Assembly (NCBI GenBank): GCA_027488335.1
Contig: JAIYBU010000201.1
Span: forward strand, 1-64,000
DNA: 64,000 bases
Reading direction: 5' to 3'
Source of the DNA: Cytophagaceae bacterium
GTDB lineage: Bacteria; Bacteroidota; Bacteroidia; Cytophagales; Spirosomataceae
A program made the position numbers and the translations under genes. This document shows, in pieces, positions 8,277 to 17,335 of this stretch (its first letter is position 1; each line of letters opens with the position of its first letter). The notes beneath the pieces are model-generated. The model worked only from the letters and a program-made list of their open reading frames with translations, did not search any database and was not told the origin of the DNA.

Positions 8277-9128
8277 CTATTTTACGGCTTTCAAACTCAA
8301 ATCCAAACTTTTAGCTGAATGAGTTAAATAGCCCATCGACACGTAATCTACGCCACAATCGGCATATTCTCGTACGTTTTTAGGCGAAATATTACCCGAT
8401 GCTTCCAGCGGGAAACGCCCATCAACAATTTTTATGGCTTCACGGATATTTTCGTAACTAAAATTATCAAGCATGATACGCACTACGCCGCCAATTTCGA
8501 GAGCCTCTTGGAGTTCGATAAGGTTACGCACTTCAATTTCAATCGGTAAATCCTTACCCGTAGATTTCAGGTATTCGTGGGCTGCATTGAGGGCGTTTTT
8601 GATGCCCCCAGCATAATCAACGTGGTTATCTTTTATCAAAATCATATCAAATAACCCAAAACGATGATTAACACCTCCACCAATTTGTACGCCCCACTTT
8701 TCAATCATTCTGAAACACGGTGTAGTCTTACGAGTGTCCAAAACTTTGGTTTTTGTGCCTTCGAGTAGTTTCACCACTTGTTTGGTTGTGGTTGCAATTC
8801 CGCTCATGCGTTGCATACAGTTCAGTACCAAACGTTCGGCAGTCAGAATTGAGCGGTCGCGGCCTTCCACATAAAAAGCTATATCTCCGTATTTGATTGG
8901 CTTACCATCTTTGATAAGCACTTGCATTTTTAAGTCTTTATCTACAATCTTAAAAATCATTTTGGCTAATTCTACACCTGCCAAAATACCTTCATCTTTT
9001 ACCAAAAGTTTAGCTTTGCCCATAGCATCGGCTGGTACGGTTGAAAGCGAAGTGTGGTCGCCATCGCCTACGTCTTCGGCAAGGGCTGCTTTTATAAATT
9101 TCGTGATTGCTCGTTTATCTAATTTCAT
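8277..9128 (-). CDS. nadC: Nicotinate-nucleotide pyrophosphorylase (quinolinate phosphoribosyltransferase)
   Basis: This 283-residue protein converts quinolinate and PRPP to nicotinate mononucleotide, CO2 and pyrophosphate in de novo NAD synthesis. It shows EDVGDGDHTS near residue 19, NCMQRMSGIAT near 103, LDTRKTTP at 130-137, the GGGVNHR loop near 150, KDNHV at 166-170 and the C-terminal ASGNISPKNVREYA. Length is normal. It is the last gene of a minus-strand series GT83-like gene, coaX, nadC, with gaps of 31 and 81 bp. Pairing with coaX puts two cofactor genes together. nadA and nadB are not in the window. Confidence 0.94.
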   Translation of the reverse strand: MKLDKRAITKFIKAALAEDVGDGDHTSLSTVPADAMGKAKLLVKDEGILAGVELAKMIFKIVDKDLKMQVLIKDGKPIKYGDIAFYVEGRDRSILTAERLVLNCMQRMSGIATTTKQVVKLLEGTKTKVLDTRKTTPCFRMIEKWGVQIGGGVNHRFGLFDMILIKDNHVDYAGGIKNALNAAHEYLKSTGKDLPIEIEVRNLIELQEALEIGGVVRIMLDNFSYENIREAIKIVDGRFPLEASGNISPKNVREYADCGVDYVSMGYLTHSAKSLDLSLKAVK

Positions 9129-9209
9129 GATTTTTCAATCTGATAAATTTTGTGGAAAATTATTGAGGATAAGGTCCAGTTTGGACGGTTCCTACGAAGT
9201 TTTATACGA

Positions 9210-10010
9210 TTATCTGTTTTCTCCAATTATTCGCAAACCTTCTAATGTCAATTCTCGATTTACCTCAACAAATTCATCTTTCAGTGTCGAGATTATCGAA
9301 GAAAGACCTCCCGTAGCAATAGCAATACAATCGCCGCCGAGTTCGGCTCTTACTTTCTGAATCATGTTTTTTACTAAACCTTCGTAGCCCCACAAAATAC
9401 CCGACTGAATGGCGTGAACCGAGTTTTTGCCAAGCACCGAAGTAGGTAGTTCGAGCGGAACATCGGGTAATTGAGCTGTATTTGAAAATAAAGCCTTTAC
9501 GGCTGTGCGTAAACCTGGAGCAATAGATACCCCCAAAACTTTTCCTTCTGCTGAAACAACTGTAAAAGTTAGAGCCGTTCCGAAATCGACTACTACACAG
9601 TTTCTGCCATATTTTGTATAGGCCGCTACGGCATTTGCCACTAAATCACTACCGATTTCATCAGGATTATCAATCGAAACCGTCAGCGTTGGGAAAATAT
9701 ACGCATTTACAATAATTGGGTTAATACCAAACAAATTTTGAATGAGAGATTTGAATACTGGCGTAAGAGAAGGCACAACGCTGCTTAGAACAATTTTGGT
9801 AATGTCGGAAAACCGAAGATTGTTTTCGAGAAAATATTGGCGAAAACGATATTCAAAATAGACATAGTTTTCATCTTTCAATGATTTTATTCTAAAGTTA
9901 TGCAAAAGGTTTTCGCCATCGAAAATCCCAAAAGTGGCATCAGTATTGCCAACGTCAATAACCAGTAAATGTGCTGCGTTTTCTGTCAATGTTAGTTTTT
10001 TTATGGCCAA
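9210..10010 (-). CDS. coaX: Type III pantothenate kinase
   Basis: The protein has 266 residues with the ASKHA-type motifs of CoaX: DVGNTDATFGIFDG (19-32), PDEIGSDLVANA (117-128), DFGTALTFT (142-150) and SIAPGLRTAVKALF. It phosphorylates pantothenate in the first step of coenzyme A synthesis; type III enzymes typically need a monovalent cation. There is no ATG near the correct N terminus: an in-frame TAG lies three codons before a TTG at 10010, which the ORF track uses, and another TTG is seven codons later (9989). Either is possible. It lies in the GT83-coaX-nadC series. Confidence 0.92.
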   Translation of the reverse strand: MAIKKLTLTENAAHLLVIDVGNTDATFGIFDGENLLHNFRIKSLKDENYVYFEYRFRQYFLENNLRFSDITKIVLSSVVPSLTPVFKSLIQNLFGINPIIVNAYIFPTLTVSIDNPDEIGSDLVANAVAAYTKYGRNCVVVDFGTALTFTVVSAEGKVLGVSIAPGLRTAVKALFSNTAQLPDVPLELPTSVLGKNSVHAIQSGILWGYEGLVKNMIQKVRAELGGDCIAIATGGLSSIISTLKDEFVEVNRELTLEGLRIIGENR

Positions 10011-10041
10011 AGTTTGCTAAATCTTCTTAATTTTTCAAATT

Positions 10042-11712
10042 TTATTTCAAAAACAAGTTTTGAACCGCACTTTTACGCTTCAAGAAAACAAATCCGTTTT
10101 CTTCTTTAATCAATTCTAAATTTGGATGCTTTCGGTATTCTTCGTAGCGGTCAAACTTTGTTACAAAAAACACAGGTTTATCAACTTTTCCATTCAAAAG
10201 CCAATCTTCGTAAGCCTCGCCTTTCTCGGCTGAAACCTTTGAAACAGGTTTTTGAAAATAAAACAAATGGGCGTAACTTTTGAAACCCAGCACATGAATA
10301 TACACGTCTTTCCCACGTTTCGACTCGTAGAAATCAATTGCAGCTCCTTGTGTATAGCGTTCGATTTTTGGTACGACAATCGCTCCGAACAAAAACAAGC
10401 AAACCGCCGTAGCCAATGAAAGTGTATAAATAAAAGCTTTCTTGCTTTGTTTGCGTAGAAAAACTACGGTAAAAACAATGACAGCAAAATAAACAATGCC
10501 AATAAACATTTCGTAGATGTGCCAATCAACCATCGCTTCGAGGTTTTTTACTGCAAAAGGGTCTTTTATGTAAGGAATTATCGCCTGCGTGTGCATTCCG
10601 ACGAAAGGCACGGCCGCTAAAACCAAAGATAAAATAAAGCCAATCGAAAGAAGTCCAACATTCACCCATTTGTTCCAAGTAGCACGCTCATTGAGCCAAT
10701 CATAAAGGAATTTTGCCGCCAAAAACGACACAGGAAAGTAAGCCATCGATGAATAATGCACAATCTTGGTCGTGACGATGCTAAACAAAATCATGACTAC
10801 CCAAAAAGTGGTTTTCATCCACGGCACAAAAGTGGTCAATTCGGTTAAAGCATTGTCAATTTTTGCATGATTGTAGGTAAAAGCTCGAATTGCAAAAATT
10901 GAAATCGGGAAACAGCCAATCAGCACGACCACAAAATGATAGTAAAACGGTTGCCCATGACCCGCATCAGGCGTACTGAAAAGTCGGATTTGGTAAGTAA
11001 TAAATTCGTTGATAAACCAAAAACCATTATTGACCAATTCATTAGCAAACCAAATCGAGGCTACAAGTACACAACTTATTCCAAAAATTAGCATTTCTTT
11101 CCATTTTATAGACTGCTTGAATTTGGTAGAAACCATGTAAAAAAACACTGTTAAGCCCCAAATAAGCCCTCCAACGGGGCCTTTTGTAAGAATTGCCAGT
11201 CCGATAAACACTCCAGCCAAAAGTGTATTTGGCATAGATTTCTTTGGCTCAATTTTTGTTCTAAAAAAGAAGTAAATGCCTAAGAAAATAAAGAGATTAA
11301 AAGTAGGGTCAATGATACCCGATTTGAAGTAAAGGTGTGGCGTAAAAGCCCCCAAGTACATCAAAGCCCAAATAAATCCGAATGTATTGTCTCGAAGTTT
11401 TTTACCAATTAAAAACAATGTCAACAAGGTAAGAACGCCGATGCAAGCATTTGGAAAACGTGCCGCAAACTCATTGATGCCAAAAAGGTGCATTGACGCC
11501 GCCTGCATCCAAAAAAACAGCGGCGGTTTTTCCCAAAATGGCTTAAAATCAATTTGTACACGACTATAATTACCTGTAAGAATCATTTCTCGGGCCGACT
11601 CGGCAAAGTTTATTTCATCCCAATCAAAGAGATGAACTCCCCCCAGAAATGGAAAATAAAAACAGGTACCTAAAAGAATAATATAAAGTATTTGAGAAGA
11701 TGTTTTGGTCAT
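10042..11712 (-). CDS. ArnT/PMT-like lipid-linked sugar transferase (GT83/GT39 type)
   Basis: This is a 556-residue polytopic membrane protein with about 11-12 hydrophobic segments and a soluble C-terminal tail of about 90 residues. Near residue 30 it has FDWDEINFAESAREM, the first periplasmic loop acidic motif of ArnT/PMT-type (GT-C) transferases, followed by KPFWEKPPLFFW, the usual KPPL motif. Such enzymes move a sugar from a polyprenyl phosphate carrier to lipid A or another periplasmic acceptor. The donor and acceptor are unknown here; aminoarabinose genes are absent. It is first in a minus-strand series with coaX and nadC, an association that looks positional rather than functional. Confidence 0.82.
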   Translation of the reverse strand: MTKTSSQILYIILLGTCFYFPFLGGVHLFDWDEINFAESAREMILTGNYSRVQIDFKPFWEKPPLFFWMQAASMHLFGINEFAARFPNACIGVLTLLTLFLIGKKLRDNTFGFIWALMYLGAFTPHLYFKSGIIDPTFNLFIFLGIYFFFRTKIEPKKSMPNTLLAGVFIGLAILTKGPVGGLIWGLTVFFYMVSTKFKQSIKWKEMLIFGISCVLVASIWFANELVNNGFWFINEFITYQIRLFSTPDAGHGQPFYYHFVVVLIGCFPISIFAIRAFTYNHAKIDNALTELTTFVPWMKTTFWVVMILFSIVTTKIVHYSSMAYFPVSFLAAKFLYDWLNERATWNKWVNVGLLSIGFILSLVLAAVPFVGMHTQAIIPYIKDPFAVKNLEAMVDWHIYEMFIGIVYFAVIVFTVVFLRKQSKKAFIYTLSLATAVCLFLFGAIVVPKIERYTQGAAIDFYESKRGKDVYIHVLGFKSYAHLFYFQKPVSKVSAEKGEAYEDWLLNGKVDKPVFFVTKFDRYEEYRKHPNLELIKEENGFVFLKRKSAVQNLFLK

Positions 11713-11939
11713 TACTTATCATTAAAATTAAAAAAACAGAAAGCTTTCGGATAAAAATTATTGTATCCAAGAAAGATAGAACTTATGTGATGTATCCTAA
11801 AACTACGTTGTTAGATTCTTGATTTATAATTTAATACTTTTATCAATCAATAAAATAAGTTTAAATTTTAGTGGAAAATAAAAGCAAATATCGTAATTTG
11901 TACTAAAAAAAAGTTTTATAGGAAATATTAAAATCAAAA

Positions 11940-12734
11940 TTGCACAGAGAAATAGAAAATATTTTAAGAAAACTCTACGAAACACTTGAGCGTTTTTATC
12001 CTGAAGATGTAAAGATAGATGATAAAAAGTATCTTGAAAAATCAGGTCTTATTAACTTGCTAAATAATCGGCAAGGAAACTTGACTCTTTTAATAGACGT
12101 AAAACAACTTAGGGTGGTTCAAGTAAGTGGGAGTGTGCAGAAATACACAGGATACAAACCTGCTGAATTTGGCGGCAATAATGATAAAGCATTGATAAAA
12201 TTCATGTCAATGTTTGCCCCAGAGCATCGGTCATTTATTGGAAATTTTGTTACTTGGATTTTGAACATTGAGAAAACTGTACCGATTAAATACAAATCTC
12301 GACAGTTTATTAATGCTTGGGGAATGAAATTATTGAATAAAAATGGTCGTAGCATGCGTTGGCATATGAATATTATTCCGATTGAATTTAATGTTCAGAA
12401 AAATCCTACATTAGTAATGATGTCGATTCAGGAAATTACTCACCTCGTTAAAGGCGATGATTATTGTATCAGAGGGGTATTTGGTAAAAAAAATAAAAAA
12501 ACGTTTGTTTTTTATTCAAACGAAGAGCGAACGATTGATAATGAAATAGTCTCGGAGCGAGAGCGAGAGGTATTGCAGTATATCTCGCAAGGCTTAGAAA
12601 CAAAACTAATAGCAGATGAGATGAAAATTAGCTCCAATACAGTTGACAATCATCGTAGGAATATGCTTGCCCGTACGGGTATGAGAGATACCACTGCTCT
12701 TATTCAATTATGCCGAATGGTGGGCATTATTTGA
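11940..12734 (+). CDS. PAS-LuxR transcriptional regulator
   Basis: The protein has 264 residues. Residues about 45-165 look like a PAS sensor domain (LLIDVKQLRVVQVSGSVQKY...GYKPAEF, then a second half ending in MMSIQEITHL). The C terminus (about 205-264) is a LuxR/GerE helix-turn-helix: SEREREVLQYISQGLETKLI, ADEMKISSNTVDNHRRN, then the dimer helix. There is no response-regulator receiver. The start is TTG at 11940: the frame has a TAG at 11919 and no ATG before residue 80 or so, so TTG is forced unless the protein is much shorter. It stands alone on the plus strand and its target genes are unknown. Confidence 0.8.
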   Translation: MHREIENILRKLYETLERFYPEDVKIDDKKYLEKSGLINLLNNRQGNLTLLIDVKQLRVVQVSGSVQKYTGYKPAEFGGNNDKALIKFMSMFAPEHRSFIGNFVTWILNIEKTVPIKYKSRQFINAWGMKLLNKNGRSMRWHMNIIPIEFNVQKNPTLVMMSIQEITHLVKGDDYCIRGVFGKKNKKTFVFYSNEERTIDNEIVSEREREVLQYISQGLETKLIADEMKISSNTVDNHRRNMLARTGMRDTTALIQLCRMVGII

Positions 12735-12980
12735 GAATAGAAAATGTAGATTCAGAATAAAAAAAGTTGTCTTTATTAAGATAAAAAATTAAAAACGAAT
12801 TAATTTGTATTTTCTTGTAAATAAATACAAATGTAAATCCTTGATTATAAGTGTGTTGTGTTTTGTGATAATGGATATAGTCATATTGACTATTGCCATA
12901 TCGACAAATTTTGGAGAAATCGCACACTAAACTAAGAAATTCACTTTTTTAGTCACAGCAAAAGTTGTTTTGGGTTCATC

Positions 12981-13012
12981 GGGGGACATTTTATGCCCCC
13001 TTTGCCTTTTCT
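12981..13012 (+). terminator. Possible terminator, GGGGG/CCCCC hairpin
   Basis: GGGGG-A-CAT-TTT-ATG-CCCCC forms an 8-bp stem with one bulged A, followed by TTTGCCTTTT. It lies about 250 nt beyond the luxR-type stop, so ownership is unsure. Confidence 0.45.
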
Positions 13013-13029
13013 AACGATTTTAAGTACTT

Positions 13030-13121
13030 ATAGGAAATATAACTGAGTATGAGTATTTGATGAAACGCTTCGCAATATTAAAGAAAAGCAATTCCTGATT
13101 TTCTTTTCCTCAACTCCTTAA
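13030..13121 (+). repeat. Degenerate direct repeat, copy A (left of Crp/Fnr gene)
   Basis: It shares GAGTATTT...AA.CGCTT..AATA and AAAGAAAA.CAA...CTG.TTTTCTTT..CTCAACT with copy B at 14053-14200, in the same orientation. By eye about 34 of the last 42 positions agree. Confidence 0.55.
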
Positions 13122-13140
13122 ACATATATATTCTAAAAAA

Positions 13141-13172
13141 GGACGCATTGATTTTACTCTGTGCGTCTTTTT
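13141..13172. terminator. Terminator-like hairpin GACGCA/TGCGTC
   Basis: A run of A's, GACGCA, a 14-nt loop, TGCGTC and TTTTTGTTTTTT give a short stem extended by A/T pairing. Confidence 0.5.
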
Positions 13173-13360
13173 GTTTTTTACTTACTGCTAATTAAGTTTA
13201 ATTTGAGCGTGTTATACATTAAATGAAAGCCACCAAACTTCTGAGAGCTTGATGGCGAAAAAATAACTTGTGTGGACTTATAGTGCTGCAAAATTCGGGA
13301 TACTTTTTGGAAATAAAAATTGACCTATATCAATAAATTTAAATAAATATCTTTTGATGC

Positions 13361-13948
13361 TTATCGTTCTGCTCTTTTTGAGCGGACTCGACTCAGTGTT
13401 TCAGGACGAATATTAAGGTAGGAAGCAATGTATTTTTGCGGCACACGATTAACAAGCGAAGGAAATGTTTCTTCAAACCAAGCCAGTTTCTCTTCGGAGC
13501 TGCGGTATCTAATCAGAAGTAAAAATTTTTCGTATTCAGTTAAAGTTTGCTCTGTTACAAGCCTTCCGACACGCTCCATCTGTGGTACTTTTTCATAAAT
13601 AGTCTGTAAATCGAGTTTTGTTATATAGAGAAGTTTTACTTTTTCGATAGCTTTTATACCCATTTCGGTAGGTATCTGATTAATAAAACTAACGGTAGAA
13701 TATACAAAACTTCCCTCGGGCATCAGCCAATGGGTGTTTGTTTGGTCTTCTTCTTGATACGAAAAAGTTTGCAAAACACCTTCTTCTACAAAGTAAAGCT
13801 TGTCATTTATTTCGCCAATGTTTAAAATAATCGTGTATTTGTCATAAGAAACACGTTTGAAATATTGGCTTAATACGTACAAGTCCACTTCTGAAAATGA
13901 AGTAAATTGTTGTAAGCCCAAAAGCATTGGGTGGTCTAAATTCAGCAT
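13361..13948 (-). CDS. Crp/Fnr family transcriptional regulator
   Basis: I prefer the ATG at 13948 (MLNLDHPMLLGLQQF) over the track start at 13996, because the longer start falls inside a perfect 19-bp inverted repeat. The protein is then about 195 residues. An N-terminal cyclic-nucleotide-binding-like jelly roll contains DKLYFVEEGVLQTFSYQEED, and the C-terminal helix-turn-helix reads VPQKYIASYLNIRPETLSRVRSK. No cysteine cluster for an Fe-S sensor is visible. The family in Bacteroidota usually lacks a known ligand. The gene is isolated between two degenerate direct repeats, and its targets are unknown. Confidence 0.82.
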   Translation of the reverse strand: MLNLDHPMLLGLQQFTSFSEVDLYVLSQYFKRVSYDKYTIILNIGEINDKLYFVEEGVLQTFSYQEEDQTNTHWLMPEGSFVYSTVSFINQIPTEMGIKAIEKVKLLYITKLDLQTIYEKVPQMERVGRLVTEQTLTEYEKFLLLIRYRSSEEKLAWFEETFPSLVNRVPQKYIASYLNIRPETLSRVRSKRAER

Positions 13949-13994
13949 AGTTGTTCTTTCTTTTGTATTATTTCTCAGCAATGCAAATAAAAGC

Positions 13995-14044
13995 AATAGC
14001 CCCTTATTTTCAAAATAAAATTATCTTGAAAATAAGGGGCTATT
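13995..14044 (-). terminator. Perfect 19-bp inverted repeat between E1 gene and Crp/Fnr gene
   Basis: AATAGCCCCTTATTTTCAA and TTGAAAATAAGGGGCTATT are exact complements around a 12-nt spacer. On the minus strand it is followed by TGCTTTTATTT, so it most likely ends the E1 transcript about 150 nt after its stop, though an operator role for the adjacent regulator cannot be excluded. Confidence 0.65.
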
Positions 14045-14052
14045 AGTAGCTT

Positions 14053-14200
14053 TTAGGAATATCTTAAGTAGTAACCGAGTATTTAGTAAACCGCTTAGTA
14101 ATAACGATTTTCAAATTGGTCACAGAATGGAGTCTAAGTAAATGACTTGAAAAGTATCAAAGAAAATCAAATACTGGTTTTCTTTGGCTCAACTTCCTAA
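14053..14200 (+). repeat. Degenerate direct repeat, copy B (right of Crp/Fnr gene)
   Basis: It matches copy A at both ends and has about 60 extra bases in the middle, including a second GAGT...AAATGACTT block. Its end touches the E1 stop codon. Confidence 0.5.
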
Positions 14201-16611
14201 TATAATTTCGGGAATAAAGCAGGCTTCGCTTCATGCATTATTTCGTAGGCTGCATCAAAAATAGTTTCAGCATTTGGTTTCGAAAAATAATCACCATCAG
14301 AAGCATACGCAGGGCGGTGTGCTTGGGCTGCAATCGCTTTTGGAGCAGCATCCAGCCAACGATAAGCATTTTGCTTGTCAATCACTTCTTGCATCATATA
14401 GGCTGACGCTCCACCTGGGACGTCTTCATCTGCAAAAACAACTCGGTTAGTTTTCTTGATTGATTCTACAATTTTGTGATTAATATCAAAAGGTAACAAA
14501 GATTGCACATCAATGATTTCGGCACTAATGCCAATTTCTTCTAACTGAGCGGCTGCTTCCATTACAATTCTGCACATTGAGCCGTAGGTCACAATCGTGA
14601 GGTCAGTGCCTTCCTTGAGGGTTTCAGGTATGCCCAGCGGTACGCAAACATTAGTAAGGTTAGTTGGTAGCTTTTCTTTGATTCGGTAGCCGTTTAAGCA
14701 CTCAATAATCAGAGCGGGGTCATCTCCTTTCAGAATTGTATTATAGAAACCTGCCGCCTGCACAAAGTTTCGAGGAACTAAAACGTGCATACCACGCAAA
14801 GCTCCCAGCATGGCCGACATCGGTGAACCTGAGTGCCAAATACCTTCTAAACGATGTCCACGCGTACGAACAATGAGTGGAGCAGCTTGCTGACCAACAG
14901 TTCGATAACGGAGTGAAGCTAAATCATCGGTGAGGGTTGGTAAAGCATAATAGATATAATCGAAATATTGTATCTCAACGATTGGACGAAGCCCACGCAT
15001 GGCAGCTCCAATTCCTTGCCCAATGATGGTGGTTTCTCTGATTCCCGTATCGGTTACTCGGTTTTCTCCGTGTTTTTCTTGTAAACCTGCAAAGCCCTGA
15101 TTTACATCACCGATTTTGCCTACATCTTCGCCTAATGCAAATACTCTTGGGTCGGTTTCCAGTAAATTATCAAAGAAAGTATTGATTATTTCACGCCCAT
15201 CAACGAGTGGACTATCTTCATGATAGATAGGAGCGATACCCTGAACATTCATGGGTGAAGTTGGATATTCACTCAATAAATGAGAGTTGAATCGTTTATA
15301 GTTTTCGGGAGCAACATCGCTTAGCCATTTTATTAATTCTTTTTTGGCGACTGTATCTTCAAAACGTGTGGCTCTAATGGCCTTTTTTACTGCCGAAATT
15401 ACATCACGTCTAACGGGGTTTTCGGTTTTTTCGAGCGTTTCTCTAATTACCGAAATAGCTTTTGTATTTTTACTTTCAGAACTTAGTTTTTTCAGAAGGG
15501 CGGTTGCTGAATCAAACTCAGGCTTTAGCGACTCCCTAAAGGCAGTCCAAGCGGCATTGCGAGATTTTTTTGCAACTTCTTTGGCTTGTATTTCTATTTC
15601 ATCGAGTTCGTCTTGTGTGGCATATCCATTTTCAAGAATCCACTTCTTGAAATGTACGTTACAGTCAAATTCATGCTCAAATTGTAGTCTTTCTTTTGAT
15701 TTATAACGTTCGTGTGAACCCGAAGTTGAGTGTCCTTGGGGCTGAGTTACTTCAATGACGTGTACCAGCACAGGTACGTGTTGGTCACGGGCATACAGAG
15801 CGGCACGTTGATAAGCCTCAATGAGTTCGACATAGTTCCATGCACGAGCCACGATAATTTCGAGCCCGTTAGAACCCTCTTTTCGCTGAAAACCTGCCAG
15901 TGCTTCCGAAATACTCGATTTAGTGGTTTGGTATTTTATTGGCACCGAAATTCCGTAGCCATCGTCCCAAACCGAAAATATAATAGGAATCTGTAAAACA
16001 CCTGCCGCATTGATTGCTTCAAAAAACATTCCTTGCGAAGTAGAAGCATCGCCGATTGTGGCAAAGCAAACTTCATTTCCATGCTTTGAGAATTTTGTAA
16101 GGTGCTGTAGGTCAGTATTTTCTCTAAATAATTTTGAGGCATAAGCCAAACCAATGGCACGAGGCATTTGCCCTGCCGTAGAAGATACATCACAGATTGT
16201 GTTGTACATTTCGGTTTGGTCGAGCCATTCACCCTTATCATCTACCAACTTATTTCCGTAGTGGGCATTCATTGAGCGTCCACCCGTAAATGGGTCGTGA
16301 GCTACATCAGTGTGGGCGTATAATTGTGCAAAAAATTGTTGCCAAGTGAGACCACCCACAGCTGCTAAGAAAGTTTGGTCACGGTAATAACCTGAGCGGA
16401 AATCGCCTTTACGAAAGACTTTCGACATCGCTACTTGAGCCAGCTCTTTTCCATCGCCAAAAACCCCAAATTTTGCTCTACCTCTAAAAACATCCTGTCG
16501 GCCGATATAGCTTACTTCTCGGCTTTCGCAAGCTACCCGATAATCGTTGAGTACTTCTTCTTTACTTAAAAGAACATCAGTCGAGGTAATTGAGGCAAGT
16601 AGGTCAGTCAT
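14197..16611 (-). CDS. 2-oxoacid dehydrogenase E1, fused alpha and beta subunits (branched-chain type)
   Basis: This 804-residue protein fuses an alpha-type TPP domain (about 20-340), a helical linker (about 340-460) and a beta-type domain (about 470-804). The alpha part has IGDASTSQGMFFEA followed by VWDDGYGISVP; the classical GDG...NNG TPP/Mg motif appears here as GDA...DDG. The beta part has LGEDVGKIGDVNQGF, IVRTRGHR and DVQSLLPFD. Such E1 enzymes oxidatively decarboxylate branched 2-oxoacids with E2 and E3, feeding iso/anteiso fatty acid primers, which are abundant in this phylum. The fusion form is common in Bacteroidota. E2 and E3 genes are not in the window, so the substrate is inferred from the family. 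Confidence 0.9.
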   Translation of the reverse strand: MTDLLASITSTDVLLSKEEVLNDYRVACESREVSYIGRQDVFRGRAKFGVFGDGKELAQVAMSKVFRKGDFRSGYYRDQTFLAAVGGLTWQQFFAQLYAHTDVAHDPFTGGRSMNAHYGNKLVDDKGEWLDQTEMYNTICDVSSTAGQMPRAIGLAYASKLFRENTDLQHLTKFSKHGNEVCFATIGDASTSQGMFFEAINAAGVLQIPIIFSVWDDGYGISVPIKYQTTKSSISEALAGFQRKEGSNGLEIIVARAWNYVELIEAYQRAALYARDQHVPVLVHVIEVTQPQGHSTSGSHERYKSKERLQFEHEFDCNVHFKKWILENGYATQDELDEIEIQAKEVAKKSRNAAWTAFRESLKPEFDSATALLKKLSSESKNTKAISVIRETLEKTENPVRRDVISAVKKAIRATRFEDTVAKKELIKWLSDVAPENYKRFNSHLLSEYPTSPMNVQGIAPIYHEDSPLVDGREIINTFFDNLLETDPRVFALGEDVGKIGDVNQGFAGLQEKHGENRVTDTGIRETTIIGQGIGAAMRGLRPIVEIQYFDYIYYALPTLTDDLASLRYRTVGQQAAPLIVRTRGHRLEGIWHSGSPMSAMLGALRGMHVLVPRNFVQAAGFYNTILKGDDPALIIECLNGYRIKEKLPTNLTNVCVPLGIPETLKEGTDLTIVTYGSMCRIVMEAAAQLEEIGISAEIIDVQSLLPFDINHKIVESIKKTNRVVFADEDVPGGASAYMMQEVIDKQNAYRWLDAAPKAIAAQAHRPAYASDGDYFSKPNAETIFDAAYEIMHEAKPALFPKLY

Positions 16612-16884
16612 AAGATGAAATGTAGAGCGAATAAACGCTACTGGCTAAAGAGACCAATTTATGGTTCGAGTTTTTAATAATATTGAAAATAGTTAGTGTA
16701 ACAACTAATTTCAACGTAAAGTTAGAAAAAAATATTTCATTTTTCAAAATATTGAGAAGTGGCACGATTTTGTTAATAGATTGTTAAAAATTTGGTATGT
16801 ATATTTATAATGATGTTTATTTGTAGTAACAATATGCTTTGCTAATAACAAAATCTTTTTTAAATCTTAAAATCAATTAATTCA

Positions 16885-17310
16885 ATGAAAAAATTATTTC
16901 TAACTATTGCAGTAGTATTTGCTTTCGTAGCAGCTTCAAACGCACAAGGAGTATTGAAATTCAATAAAGAAGTGCACGATTTCGGTAAATTATCGGAAGG
17001 TCCATTGGCAACTTACAACTTTGAAGTAACCAATACTGGTACAGCTCCAGTGGTTATCTCAAATGCTCAAGCTTCTTGCGGATGTACAACTCCTGAGTTT
17101 TCGAAAGATGCTATCATGCCAGGTGGTAAGAGCGTAATCAAAGTTGGATACAATACTTCAGGACGTCCAGGTGCTTTTACAAAAACTATCACTGTTATGA
17201 GCAACGCGGAGAACTCGTCGGTTATCTTAACTATCAAAGGTGAAGTAACTTCTGCTCCTGCCCCAGCAGCAGCTCCTGCGGCAGCACCAAATGCGAAGAA
17301 AAAATCATAA
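16885..17310 (+). CDS. Secreted DUF1573 protein
   Basis: The 141-residue protein begins with the signal peptide MKKLFLTIAVVFAFVAASNA, followed by one DUF1573 Ig-like domain with its hallmark NAQASCGCTTPEFSK and the PGGKSVIKVGYN turn. The domain resembles choline-binding/ASH-like beta sandwiches; its biological role is unknown. The C-terminal 20 residues are an Ala/Pro run ending in KKKS, probably a flexible tail. A weak promoter candidate (TTTG at 16791, TTTATTTG at 16816-16823) lies upstream, and a strong hairpin follows the stop. It is monocistronic and by its layout may be well expressed. Confidence 0.88.
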   Translation: MKKLFLTIAVVFAFVAASNAQGVLKFNKEVHDFGKLSEGPLATYNFEVTNTGTAPVVISNAQASCGCTTPEFSKDAIMPGGKSVIKVGYNTSGRPGAFTKTITVMSNAENSSVILTIKGEVTSAPAPAAAPAAAPNAKKKS

Positions 17311-17335
17311 TCTGAAAAGATTAACTTTCATATAA

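Larger units (their letters stand above)
12735..13360. other. 626-bp intergenic region
   Basis: There is no supportable gene. It holds an ATAGTCA...TGACTAT dyad near 12875, a G5/C5 hairpin at 12981-13000, one copy of a degenerate direct repeat (13030-13121) and a terminator-like hairpin at 13141. Confidence 0.6.

Noticed and set aside
12727-12927. 66-aa minus-strand ORF after the luxR-type gene
   Set aside because: His/Tyr/Phe-rich translation of AT-rich DNA, partly overlapping the luxR 3' end; no start context or motif.
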